Shown here piece after piece: positions 37,720-48,439 of a stretch of DNA of 64,000 bases. Source of the stretch: Combretum micranthum (lineage: Eukaryota > Streptophyta > Magnoliopsida > Myrtales > Combretaceae). The stretch lies in NCBI GenBank assembly GCA_024138025.1, contig JAMXBD010000696.1, positions 1-64,000 on the forward strand. The letters run 5' to 3'. A program made the position numbers and the translations under genes. The first letter of the stretch is position 1. Each line of letters starts with the position of its first letter. The notes under the pieces were generated by a model that searched no databases, had not been told where the DNA came from, and saw only the letters and a program-made list of their open reading frames with translations.

Positions 37720-38088
37720 GGAATAATGTCAAAAATGGTACTTAAAATTTCACAAAAAGTTTAATCAAATACATGAAATCTGGTTTTTGAACAATTTAGC
37801 ACTTAAACCAAGTTTTCACGTACAATTTTCTTATCTAAAATTTGGTTTTAAACAATTTGGTACCTAAAGTAAGTTTTCACATACATTTTTCCTATCTGAA
37901 ACAAGTTTAATCAAGTAAGAAAAATATACGCCAAAACTTGCTTCAAGGATCAAATTGTTCAAAACCAAACTCTAAGTACTTGATTAAACTTTTTGTAAAA
38001 ATTTAGACACCAAATTAGTTAAAACCAAACTTCAAGCACTTAATTGAACTTTTTACGAAAGTTCAGGTATCATTTTTTACATTAACCC
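37720..38088. mobile_element. Mutator-type MITE, 369 bp
   Basis: Termini GGAATAATGTCAAAAATGG and, on the other strand, GGGTTAATGTAAAAAATGA. Inverted-repeat similarity continues for at least 75 bp (AAAAAGTTTAATCAAATAC versus AAAAAGTTCAATTAAGTGC). Flanks are TCAATTAAA (37711-37719) and TAAATTAAA (38089-38097), a 9-bp duplication with one mismatch. The element contains a second, internal inverted pair. Non-coding. Confidence 0.7.
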
Positions 38089-38356
38089 TAAATTAAATGC
38101 AAGATACAAAAAATACAATGTTGCATAAAAAATTGCAAGATCAAAATATCTATTACAAACATAAATAAGAAATTGAAAAAATCTAAAGATATTCATTAGA
38201 AAAAATATAAAACATCTTGCTGATTTTCTAATTTACATTGTTGGAACCATTTAACACGTTATCCCTCTTCGCATCTTATAGCTCTTGCAAACTCAATGAC
38301 ACCAGCCAAAATAGTCAAGAACAAAATGAAGGGCAAAATATAAGGAAGAGAAAAAG

Positions 38357-39890
38357 GCATGTTTGGTACTTAAACTTTTACAAAAATATCAATTAGATAA
38401 TGAACTTTTAAAAAGTTCAATTTCAAATCTAATTGAATTTTCTATGCCCCTAAACACTGCCCCTCTTAACATTATTAAATATGTTATCCTACATGGACTA
38501 ATGCACCAGTCGATATATGACACATGTCTATTACTTAAAGAGGAAAAAAAAGTTTCTCCCGCTCTTCTCTTTTCCTCCTCTTTCTACACTCTCTCTCTAA
38601 ACGCCACAAGTAGCAAAACCAAAACCTTCAACATGTCGGCCTAACACTTCACCAAACAATGAGTCACACACCAACTAGAACCATTCAAGCCACACTGGCC
38701 CATTGAATCAAATCATCACATCGAGTGCCTACCACCCACACCAACCTTCATTCGCTTGTAGTGCTTAAAACCATTACCACCAAACCTCTAAAACCACCTT
38801 CTTCAGCCTCATAAATCCAAATTCCATTAACAACAATCCAAATTTGGCTCACCCCCAACTCATACCAAGACAACATCGAGTTATCCACCACCCCTTGCCC
38901 CATATCATCAAAGTCATCATCTCCACCAACCTTCATGTCGTCTCCTTTAGCGAAACTCAGTCATGGTACAACCACCATCAAGCAGGTTAGATGGTCTCTC
39001 TCGCCCTCTTCTTTTCTTGTTTGTTGGAGTTGGGTGGTATATTGGGGTTAGCAATTGTGTTTAGGTCTGTTGGTGTTGTTGAAGTGGTTAAAGTTGGTGA
39101 TCGGAGTTTATAATGTAGCAGTGTATGCCGTAATTCTTAAATTGTGGTTGGTTAAAGATTTGTGCAGGTGGTTTCTACATTCATGGGTTACAATGTCTAT
39201 TTTATGTGTGGTTAGTGGCATCCTCAGTAGATGTGGTTATGGTGCCTAGTGTTGTTGCTTGGTCAAAGGGGCTGCAACTTGTATGGGTTTGATTTGGCGG
39301 TAGTTTGGTTGTTGTGTTTGATTTCTATGGGTATTTGAGGTAGTTTTAGAAATAGTGAAGACGATTAAGTTGTTGCAATTTTGTGTGATTGGAGTTGCTA
39401 CCTTAGTTGTCATGGTTGTTTGAGTTGTTTTAGTTTGGTGTTTGGCGTTGATCATGCGTAGGGCATTCATGTTGTTTTAGGTTTGGATGGAGGTGATTTT
39501 ATGATGGTGGTTAAAGGTGGTTGGTATGCGTTTTTGTTTAGAGATAGAAGGGCAAGTAGAGAGAGAATACGAAAGAGAGACAAGCAAGTGGTTGCGAGAA
39601 GGGGGGGGAGGGGGGGGGATGGTAGGTTGTTAGTTACCACTCGTAGTGGTGCAGTGTTAGAAAGAGAGAAGAAGGGAGAGAGAAAGAGACTTTTTTTCCT
39701 CTTTAAGTAAAGGACACACATCATACAGCAATTGGTGCACTGGTCCATGTAGGATAACATATTTAATTAAAGCAATTAAGTATTGTTTAGGGGCACGAAA
39801 AGTTCAATTAGATATGAGATTGAACTTTTTAAAAGTTCAGTTACTTGGCCTTTTTGTTAAAATTCAGTTACCAAATGGGGCATTTTCCTA
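38357..39890. mobile_element. Long-inverted-repeat element (MULE/foldback-like), about 1.5 kb
   Basis: Arms 38357-38600 and 39660-39885 are about 80% identical as inverted repeats. AACTTTTAAAAAGTTCAAT, GCCCCTAAACA and TTAAATATGTTATCCTACAT at 38475 all recur on the opposite strand at 39743-39840. Internal sequence 38600-39660 is less AT-rich than the flanks. Its left half is C/A-rich and G-poor, its right half G/T-rich and C-poor, so the two halves look like a diverged hairpin. Open frames inside are low complexity. The target duplication is unresolved. It may be a Pack-MULE that captured foreign DNA, or a foldback element. Confidence 0.65.
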
Positions 39891-40139
39891 TAGGAATCCT
39901 ATAGGAAATTGAGGCAAGTATTAATTAGGGTTTCATTATTGGTTAGCATGTATCAATGTTTTGCTCCACGCTTATATGGCCAACTTTCAACGACAATGAC
40001 CATTCTAACAATTTATGAGGTTTATCAAGTGTTTTATATTTAACATTTTTTTTTTCCAGAACCCATAGGAATGTGGTTCTTTACTTAAAATTTTTTTTCC
40101 AAAACTCATAGGAATGTGGTTCTTCATATTTTAGCTTAT

Positions 40140-40430
40140 TTTAAAAAGGTAAATATCACAATTTGATACCCTATTTTGTCAATTTATATAATTAACTATC
40201 TGAAATTTGAAAGTATCAATTTACTACTTATGATATTTTTACGTTCATTCATAGAGTCTAGGTAAAATAGTTAATTGCAAAAATAAGTAAAATTTATGCA
40301 ACTAATTAATTATAAAATTTGGTAAAATTCAGGTAGTTAATTACCAAAAAAAAAACAAAATTTAAATATTAAATTGACACTTTTAAACTTCATATAATTA
40401 ATTCATGTGATGATGCATCAAATGTCACAT
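40140..40430. mobile_element. MITE-like inverted repeat
   Basis: TAATTAACTATCTGAAATTT near 40188 recurs inverted as a GTAATTAACTACCTGAATTTT-like block near 40330. The same word also occurs in the element at 37160-37706 (complement near 37660), so both belong to one family. Ends not resolved. Confidence 0.45.
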
Positions 40431-41356
40431 TCATCCTTATAAAAACACTTCTACATTGCATGTGATACCTAGAGAACACAGTATCTAACATTATCTACAG
40501 GGACCATGCAATGCCCACTAAGTTCAGGAGTTCATAATGCTCTAAAATTTATCCACTAAGTGAATGAAGTATTTTTAATCTCGTACATGCATGTTCAACT
40601 AAAAGAAGAGCAAGAAAGGAATAATGCCATATAGCGTCTCCTTCTACTCGCCAGATTATTACGCGAAGATCGCTATAACTGCCAATCAACACTGCACAAA
40701 TATAAAAACCATACATTTTTGTATTTAGATTTCCATATGTAATATTCCTACTAAAAATAAAAATGCCTAGACACCCTAGCTCGTAGCCATGTACCGTAAA
40801 TTTCCACTCATGCTTCAAAATAACAGGCTTAAAAAAAAATAAAAATAAAAATAAAATAAAAAAACTAATATGGATGAGGCTCGTATAAAGTAAAAGCCGA
40901 AAACAAAAAAGCCAATAATTGAAGACATAAGGTTGGCAATTCAAAACCAAAGAATGAAATGACATTGCATTGAAGGTTAAGGAAGCTCATACAGACAAGC
41001 TTCAATTAGAAATCTGAAAAATAGGACCTGAGCCACCTTGGGGTAGGGCGGGTTAAAATCGTGGATCCACTAGGTTTTGCGCCAAATCCAACCCATCCTT
41101 TTCTTTTTGCTAAGTAATGAATAAAGATGAATTCTTATTTTAAAATAAAACTTTAAACTTAAAATAGAAATTTGGTCTAAAAATACACCACTTTTTAACT
41201 TATTTTCACCTAATACTATCAAAATGTGCAATTATTTATGTATAGCCACATCACATTGAGTTGAAATATAAGTAATATGGGACTACAAAAGAAAAGGAAG
41301 TCCCATATTGTTTAGAAGTAGGATTCTTTTCTTAATAGAACTCTATTACATATGTT
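40431..41356. other. Intergenic, no gene seen
   Basis: AT-rich, with an (AAAAT)n run at 40831-40862. A patch at 41035-41100 (GGGTTAAAATCGTGGATCC) resembles 46490-46580 in style, but no element could be delimited. Confidence 0.35.
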
Positions 41357-41361
41357 CTTAT
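41357..41361. repeat. Target site duplication CTTAT (left)
   Basis: CTTAT immediately before the 5' LTR; identical to 46239-46243. Confidence 0.9.
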
Positions 41362-41598
41362 TGTTGGCGTGAAGGACTCCTAGAAATTAGGAGTTTATGG
41401 TTGGTCAATGAATATCATTAGTTAAGAGTTTATGGCTATATTATAGGGTCAATGAATATTATTGGAAACAAAATCAATTATCATTATAGCAAATTTGTAT
41501 ACCAAAAATAGGAGAGCTTGATTATGTATAAATACCCATGTATGTAGAAAAGAAAAGATGTATAAAAAAACCTAGAATATTTTCTCTTATTGAAAACA
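41362..41598 (+). repeat. 5' LTR of the copia element
   Basis: 237 bp, TGTTGGCG..GAAAACA. Contains TATAAATA at 41527-41534, the likely promoter. Confidence 0.93.
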
Positions 41599-41610
41599 TG
41601 GTATCAGAGC
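41599..41610 (+). other. Primer-binding site (initiator Met tRNA)
   Basis: TGGTATCAGAGC directly follows the LTR, the standard plant copia primer site. Confidence 0.93.
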
Positions 41611-41753
41611 AAGTTTTCAATTCCCATCCTCCTCTATACAGATAACACTGAAGCAAATAACATCCTACCATACCGATAACTGGTGAATATTTCCAGTTAC
41701 CAGAAACCTCTGAAATCTCTTGTTCATCTATCTTGCCAAAACTCACTACCAGA

Positions 41754-42629
41754 ATGACGAAAATCCTATCTAAGAATTTCGGTATAACCTCAACAATGGA
41801 CATAGCCGCTGCTCCAATAGAAATTAAATTGGATGTGACCAACTATGGACTGTGGCCTCAAGTGATGGAGATATACATCTCTGGCAAAGACAAATTACGT
41901 CATATCAATGGTGATCTGCCCCAACCTACAACGATAAATCCAACCTTTCGAAAATGGCATACTAATGATGCCATAGTAAAAGGATGGCTCATTAACTCCA
42001 TGGACCCATCATTGATTGGGAATTTCATCAAATTTCCTAGAACAAAAATGGTATGGGATGCCATAGCAACAACTTATTTTGATGGGAGTGATGCCTCCCA
42101 AGTGTATAACCTTCGACACAATGTATCACGGCTAAAGCAAGCAGGTGGTTCATTGGAAAAATATTACAATAGTCTACAAGGATTATGGAGAGAGATTGAC
42201 TTTCGAAAGCCAAATCCCATGCAGTACCAAGCTAATATTCAGCGTTATAACAACATGTTGCAGGAAGATCAAGTTTACATATTCTTGGATAGCCTGGATG
42301 ACCGACTAGACAACATTCATAGAGATATTCTGCAAATGCAACCATTCCCCACAATGGAGCAGGCTTATGCCTATGTTCGACGAGAAGCGATGCGACAAGC
42401 AGTCATGATAGGAACTTCGACTAAAGAATCATCAGGTTTCGTATTTACATCAAAGAGTTTGAGGACTATAACTCCTTCGACAGCTTCCTCTCATAATGGA
42501 AAATCAAATTCCTCTTCTAAAAAGAATGCATCTGATGGACTAAAATGCTGTCATTGCGGAGGGATTAAACATACATGGGAGACCTATTTTAAAATCCATG
42601 GGTATCCTGAATGGTGGCATGAATTATAG
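41754..42629 (+). pseudogene. gag: Copia gag with zinc knuckle
   Basis: The frame opens at ATG 41754 (MTKILSKNFG) and runs to TAG 42627-42629. It holds a copia gag core (NYGLWPQVMEIYISGKDKL at about residue 35; NSMDPSLIGNF; VWDAIATTYFDGSD; LDDRLDNIHRDIL) and a zinc knuckle CCHCGGIKHTWETYFK near the end. The last zinc ligand, normally Cys in CX2CX4HX4C, is Tyr, a G-to-A change at TGT>TAT. The same frame continues past the stop (SKKKRNVEGTNDTG), so the stop is a mutation and not the natural gag end. Role: particle coat and nucleic-acid binding. Confidence 0.9.
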
Positions 42630-42993
42630 TCAAAGAAAAAGCGCAATGTTGAAGGAACCAATGACACAGGTAAGAATGAACAGATGACTAGAGGTCAAGA
42701 TTCGGTTGCCATCAGTGATATGACTCTTTCCTCAATTCCAGCTCAAGCTCACAATGTCAGCACCACTGAAATTCATAAACCAGTCACATGGCCAATGGAT
42801 TCTTGACTCAGGAGCCTCTAACCATATGACCTATGATGAAAATGATATCTCCCAAAGATCCAAGCCTAGAAGAACCAACATTACAAATGCCAGTGGAAAA
42901 ATTTCCCCAATAACAAGGGCTGGTATAGTAACAGTGGCACCTAATATGCCATTATCCAATACTCTTCTTGTTCCATCTCTTCTCACAAATTAG
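42630..42993 (+). pseudogene. Copia protease region
   Basis: After a frameshift near 42790 the frame reads QWILDSGASNHMT, the aspartic protease motif with intact DSGA, followed by a typical copia stretch to NTLLVPSLLTN and a stop at 42991-42993. It would cleave the gag-pol polyprotein. Confidence 0.85.
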
Positions 42994-43167
42994 TGTCTGT
43001 AAGTCAACTTATCAAAGATTTGAATTGTGTTGCAATTATTTATCCTAATCTTTTCCTCTTCAAGATATTCTAACAAAGGAGATTATTGGATGTAGTATTG
43101 AGAAGGGGGGACTATACTATTTGATGATGTAAAGATCAGTAAAGCATGTCACACCGCTCATCAGAAT

Positions 43168-44042
43168 ATGTCCAAGGAGGAGCAAGTTTGGCTTTGGCAT
43201 CGTCGGTTAGGTCATCCGTCATTTAGATATTTGAAAAATGTTCTTCCAGATTTATTTTCAGATATAGCAATTTCTCAATTTAAATGTGAAATCTGTATTT
43301 TTGCGAAAAACCATCGAGCCACTTATCCTTTGAGTTTTAATAAAAGTACCATTCCTTTGTCCTTAATCCATACTGATGTATGGGGACCATCCCCGAAACC
43401 TAATATGCATGGCCATCGATGATTTATGATTTTTGTTGATGATTGCACACGGATGACATGGTTGTATTTGTGGAAACATAAGGATGAGGTTTTCAATACC
43501 TTTTAGTCCATTATAACATGGTTTGTACACAATACTCCACCAAATTACAGGTTCTTCGTTCCGATAATGGCGGAGAATATGTCAACACGCAATTTAATGA
43601 CTTTTTTCGTTAACATGGAATGATTCATGTGAAAATTATGTTCCATACTCCCCACTAGAATGGAATGGCCAAACGTAAAAATCGGCATATTCTTGAGACT
43701 ACTAAAGCTCTTCTTATTGAGGCTAATATGACTAGGCATTATTGGGCAAAGGCAATTATGCATGCAGTTTATGTTATCAAGTGCCAACGAAAGTTCTTGA
43801 AACGAAAACTCCTCTTCAAGCATTATCTCATTTTGTAACACTGCCCTCAATCTTGATGATGCCACCATGCGTGTTTGGGTGTGTTATATTTGTTCATGTT
43901 CAAAAGGATCAATGCACAAAAATCGATCCTCGTGCTGTGAGGTGCATTTTCTTAGGATATGGCCTACACCAAAAAGGATATCGCTGCTTCAATCCCACTC
44001 ATAAGCGAATATATGTTACTATGGATGCCATATTTTTTTTAA
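43168..44042 (+). pseudogene. Copia integrase
   Basis: GAG-pre-integrase zinc region WLWHRRLGHPSFRYLKN with CEIC at 43168-43320, then HTDVWGP (first Asp) and FVDDCTR, SDNGGEY at about 43561 (second Asp), and NGMAKRKNRHILE, where the family has NGxAERKNRH. The catalytic Glu is therefore Lys (AAA, 43671-43673). Stops replace expected Gln at three places (43503, 43611, 43656) and one Trp (TGA 43420-43422). The C-terminal part (RCIFLGYGLHQKGYRCFNP) is in another frame. Inactive. Confidence 0.88.
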
Positions 44043-44360
44043 ACTGATCTGTTCTTTACTGCTAAGCTCTCCACTCCACCTCGTCAGGGGGAGAATTCTA
44101 GTGAAGAGGTGAATTGGATGAGATATGAGTAGTCAGGCTTTAATGAATATGACATTCAAAATGAGTCAGAAACAACTTCCTCAAATGATGACACGTCCCC
44201 TTCTTCTCAAATCACCACTAGTCCATCTCCTGAGAATATCATTGAGTTAAGTTCTCCATCAATCCCTATTGATCGTCAACCCTCTAATGACATAGATATT
44301 ATTGCTTCTATCCCTAGATATAGATTACCTTACACATAACCCAAGATATACTCTCCTAAG

Positions 44361-45060
44361 ATGGAAGAACGACGATCCAAAAATCCTATTGCCAATTACA
44401 TGTCCATTGGATTACTATGTGAATCTTTGAAAAGCTTTGCAAATGATCTCTCATCTCATCACATTCCCACTAATGTAGAAGAGGCATTACAGGATCCTAG
44501 ATGGACTCAAGCCATGAAGAAAGAGATGGAGGCCTTGTTGAAAAATAAAAACATGGATTCTCACTACATTACCAGAAGGGAAAAAGACAGTAGGGTGCAA
44601 ATGGGTGTTTTTAGTTAAATACAAAGCAGATGGATCTGTTGAAAGGTATAAAGCTAGAGTGGTTGCCAAGGGTTATACACAAACATAAGAGTCGATTATC
44701 ATGAAACCTTCTCTCCAGTGGCAAAATTGAACACAATCAGAGTTTTATTGTCCCTTACAACAAATCTTGACTGGCCTTTACATCAATTTGATGTAAAAAA
44801 TGTCTTTCTCCATGGTGACCTTGAAGAAGAAATTTATATGGATATCCCTCCTGGATATGTGGCAGACTCCGACAATAAAGTCGTTTGCAAGTTACGGAGA
44901 GCTTTATATGGGTTAAAATAGTCACCTCAAGCTTGATTTGGAAGATTAAGTGTTGCAATAAAGAAATATGGCTATCAACAAAGTAACTTTGACCACACTT
45001 TATTCTTGAAACACAAACAAGGCAAGACTACAGCTCTAATCGTCTATGTTGACGATTGAT
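44361..45060 (+). pseudogene. Copia reverse transcriptase, N-terminal and catalytic part
   Basis: DPRWTQAMKKEMEALLKN begins the domain; after a frameshift the frame reads GCKWVFLVKYKADGSVERYK and VAKGYTQT, then FDVKNVFLHGDLEEEIYMDI and VCKLRRALYGLK followed by TAG where Gln is usual, and LIVYVDD with the catalytic Asp pair intact at about 45040-45054. A TGA follows YVDD. Further stops replace Gln (in GYTQT*) and Trp (QA*FG). Confidence 0.9.
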
Positions 45061-45890
45061 CATTCAAGAGATGATATAGATGAGATAGCAAAAACTTTAT
45101 CTCAGTTGGCATCAAATTTTGAGATGAAGAATTTGGGAGGACTCAAATACTTCTTGGGGATTGAAGTTGCTAGATCCAATCAAGGGATATTTCTTTCTCG
45201 ATGGAAATATGTGCTGGATTTATTAACTGAAGTCGGGTTATTGGACTACAAACCAACTGATGTACCTATAATTCAAAATCACCGACTTGGAGAATACTCA
45301 AATCAAGTGCCAACAAACAAAGGAAGATACCAGAGGCTAGTTGGTAAGTTGATCTATTTATCTCATATCCGACCTGATATTGCTTATGCAGTCAGTGTAG
45401 TTAGCCAATTCATGCATTGCCCTAGCGAAGATCATATGAATGTGGTCATTTAGATTCTTCGATATCTAAAATCATCACCTGGTAAAGGCATTTTGTTCTC
45501 TAAGAATGGTCATCTGAATATTGAAGGGTATACAGATGCGGATTGGGCTGTAAATATTTTAGATAGAAAGTCAACTTTAGGCTATTTCACATTTGTCAGT
45601 GGGAATCTTATTACATGGAGAAGTAAGAAGCAAAAGGTAGTGGCACTATCAAGTGCGGAAGCAGAATTTAGAGGAATGGCAAAAGTGTTATGTGAACTTC
45701 TTTGGCTTAGAAATTTGTTCTTTAAGATTGGATTTCTCCTAAATGTGAGATGGATTTATTTTGAGATAACAAACCAGCTATTGATATTTCTCATAATCCA
45801 GTACAACATGATCGAACTAAGCATGTGGAGGTTAATCGACACTTCATCAAACAAAATCTTAAAGAAAAGACAATCCGGTTTTCCTTTGTG
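45058..45890 (+). pseudogene. Copia reverse transcriptase C-terminus and RNase H
   Basis: NLGGLKYFLGIEVARSNQGI and YQRLVGKLIYLSHIRPDIAY are the copia RT end; GYTDADWAVNILDRKSTLGY and KKQKVVALSSAEAEFRGMA are the RNase H, with the DADW Asp and SSAEAE Glu intact. One stop at 45451-45453 lies between two otherwise continuous parts. A later frameshift near 45760 disrupts the end (the KHVEVNRHFIK-type tail is only partly readable). Confidence 0.88.
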
Positions 45891-45996
45891 AAATCAGAAG
45901 ACCGGTTAGCAGATATCCTAACTAAAGCAGTATGTAGCAAGAATTTTCGTAACTCACTTAGCAAGTTGGGCATGATAGATATTTATGCACCAACTT

Positions 45997-46005
45997 GAGG
46001 GGGAG
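45997..46005 (+). other. Polypurine tract
   Basis: GAGGGGGAG directly before the 3' LTR, preceded by CACCAACTT; the plus-strand priming site. Confidence 0.9.
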
Positions 46006-46238
46006 TGTTGGCGTAAAGGACTCCTAGAAATTAGGAGTTTATGGCTGGTCAATGAATATCATTAATTAGGAGTTTATAACTATATTATAGGGTCAATGAA
46101 AATATTAAACAAAATCAATTGTCATTATAGCAAATTTGTATACCAAAAATAGGAGAGCTTGATTATGTATAAATATCCATGTATGTAAAAGAAAAGATAT
46201 ATAAAAAAACCTAGAATATTTCTTTCTTATTGAAAACA
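46006..46238 (+). repeat. 3' LTR of the copia element
   Basis: 233 bp, TGTTGGCG..GAAAACA, co-linear with the 5' LTR. Confidence 0.93.
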
Positions 46239-46243
46239 CTTAT
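46239..46243. repeat. Target site duplication CTTAT (right)
   Basis: Identical to 41357-41361. Confidence 0.9.
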
Positions 46244-48203
46244 CAACAATGTATTAAATACTATGAACAGATAATTAATAATTTCTTTTCACATGAAAAA
46301 TAGTATAAACATTCAGTGTTATTTGTTCCTTTTAACTTTTCTTTATTTTATATGTTATTTTTGTTTTTAGTTCTAATTTTTATGATAAAAATACAAATTT
46401 TTATAATAGGCACCATTGGGTTTTGTTTTTAAAAATAGAAAAAATACTCAATGTACCTACATGAATCCACGAGTGTGGCCATTAGACCTAACCAGGACCT
46501 AATAAATTTAGACCATAGGTTAAACCCACTCCACTATGGTCGGGTTAGGTTGGATCCGGATTCGAACCTAACCCTTGAATATGTCGAGTACATGTTCCAC
46601 ACTTTTTAAAAATAAGGTAAAATTATGGATGGTATATTTTTCATATGTATTTATATGGTATGTCATATGTATCTATATCTATATCGAAATGATATGTGTA
46701 AATACGTCCAATTTGTATTTATATTTTATTTATTTGATATTTTTGTGAGAATTGCTAACTTATTTTTATCTGTATATATTTTTTTATAAACAATTTGTTA
46801 AAAAAATAAAAAATAAAAAAAGTATCTTTATCCGCTAAAAAAAGCTAGCCAAATAAACCCTACTTTGGTCCTTTAACTTTGATTTTGGATATTACTTTTC
46901 ACAACCTGGCCAGTGCATGATAAGGCTCTCGAAGTGGTTAAGCATTTTTCGTAACATGATAAATACTATATTAGAAATAGGAATAACCACTTCATTTGTT
47001 TTCATTATATATGTTATCAGCAAGCGAAATTCTAAGTATGCCAAAATTCTCTCTCTAATATCTCAGCAAATTTTCTCAACGCGACTTTAACACAGTTGTG
47101 TTCCTTGTATCAAATCTTTTTCTTTTTATTTATTTTTTTTAAACAGTATGATTGTGTCGCAAGTCATGCTTGTCCTTTAATCTTAACATGACTTTAAACA
47201 TGGTCGTTATATCGGCTGTGTTAGTACTTAATTGGGTTTTGGTCTCAACACAACCAACTAATGTAGTCATGTTCAAGCCATGTTTCCTCCACAACTTGTA
47301 AAATTTCTTCACGAACTCAAACAAACTTATTCAACTCCTTCCTTAAAGTTTGAACAACGCTTTAAAGACATCAAACCATAATATTAACTAATTAAGTACT
47401 AAATCCATGAGATTGATCAAAATATTCAAATAAAGTCAAAAATATCTCATCTAAATAAGGTTATTTCATACTTATCACTTAGCTAGCTAACTCTTCTTCA
47501 TATCCGGATATATTCATGTCAACCCCGACAATCTACTAGCGCAATAGATCATTTATCGAAGGGCGATACAAGGTAGACTTGTTTTAGGAAAAAGATGCTT
47601 CCAAATTGTGCAGGTTATGATATTCAAGGGAAATTTCACTGCTCCTAAACCACATGAAACAGTATCATGTGAACATGCATCATGTGCTTTCTTCATGGTA
47701 AAATGACTACGTGGATCACTTTCACGAGAAATGTCTTTAACTATACCAATAAAAAGGACGCAAACCAGAAAAGATAATCAGTTCATGGACAAGCATTCAA
47801 ATAAGGCAATTAAAAAAAAGATTTTACGAAGAGAGCTGACAATGTCCTAGGACAAAGGAAACCATAAGCCAATAATAACTGCAAGCATCCTTTTTTTTTT
47901 TTTTCAGGCCATTGTCAAGGTATATCATCCACCAGCCAAATTGTAATTCATTGTCAATATTAATAAATTATATGATTTTCATTTGTATGTTATATGTACC
48001 CAATTTGCATATATTTTATATATCTTATCTATTTGATATGTTTATAGTAAACATATATATTTTCAGATATATATAGATATTATATTTATCATTAACAAAC
48101 ATGTTTGAAAGCAATGAAATAAGATGTCAAAATAATAAAAAAAAAAAAAATGAAACATATACAGCCTAAATTTTTTTGCCCCTTTGTCCGGCATGGCTTT
48201 GTC
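46244..48203. other. Intergenic, upstream of the reductase relic
   Basis: No gene recognised. Several A and T runs are present. Confidence 0.4.
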
Positions 48204-48211
48204 TATAAATA
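48204..48211 (+). promoter_or_regulatory. Possible TATA box of the reductase gene
   Basis: TATAAATA lies 229 bp before the ATG at 48440, inside otherwise featureless AT-rich DNA. A 41-bp imperfect direct repeat (48232-48272 and 48319-48359, sharing GGAAAYAAACATT and GTTGGGGTTT) lies between it and the ATG. Confidence 0.35.
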
Positions 48212-48439
48212 AATGTTATTGACACCTGGCCGGAAACAAACATTTTGTTGTGGTAGTAGTTGGGGTTTAATTTAATGATTCACCTACAAAATTAATACCA
48301 TTGGCAGAAATATCGATGGGAAATAAACATTCTGTCCTACTAGTGGTTGGGGTTTCATTCTTATAGATATATGTCTGTGTGTGCGTGATTGTTGGTGAAG
48401 AAGTCTTGGAGTATGAGAAAATACTAAGTAGCAAATAAC

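Larger units (their letters stand above)
41362..46238 (+). mobile_element. Complete but inactive Ty1/copia LTR retrotransposon
   Basis: A 4877-bp element with 5' LTR 41362-41598, initiator-Met tRNA primer site TGGTATCAGAGC (41599-41610), gag, protease, integrase, reverse transcriptase and RNase H in copia order, polypurine tract GAGGGGGAG (45997-46005) and 3' LTR 46006-46238. It is flanked by CTTAT on both sides. The LTRs differ by about a dozen substitutions and three small indels by eye, so insertion is neither very recent nor ancient. Its single polyprotein frame is broken by many stops and several frameshifts; it cannot move on its own but could in principle be mobilised in trans. Confidence 0.95.

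Noticed and set aside
40549..40965. Minus-strand 138-codon frame, hydrophobic
   Set aside because: Rich in Phe/Leu from A-rich simple sequence; no motif and no conserved start context. Not supportable as a gene.
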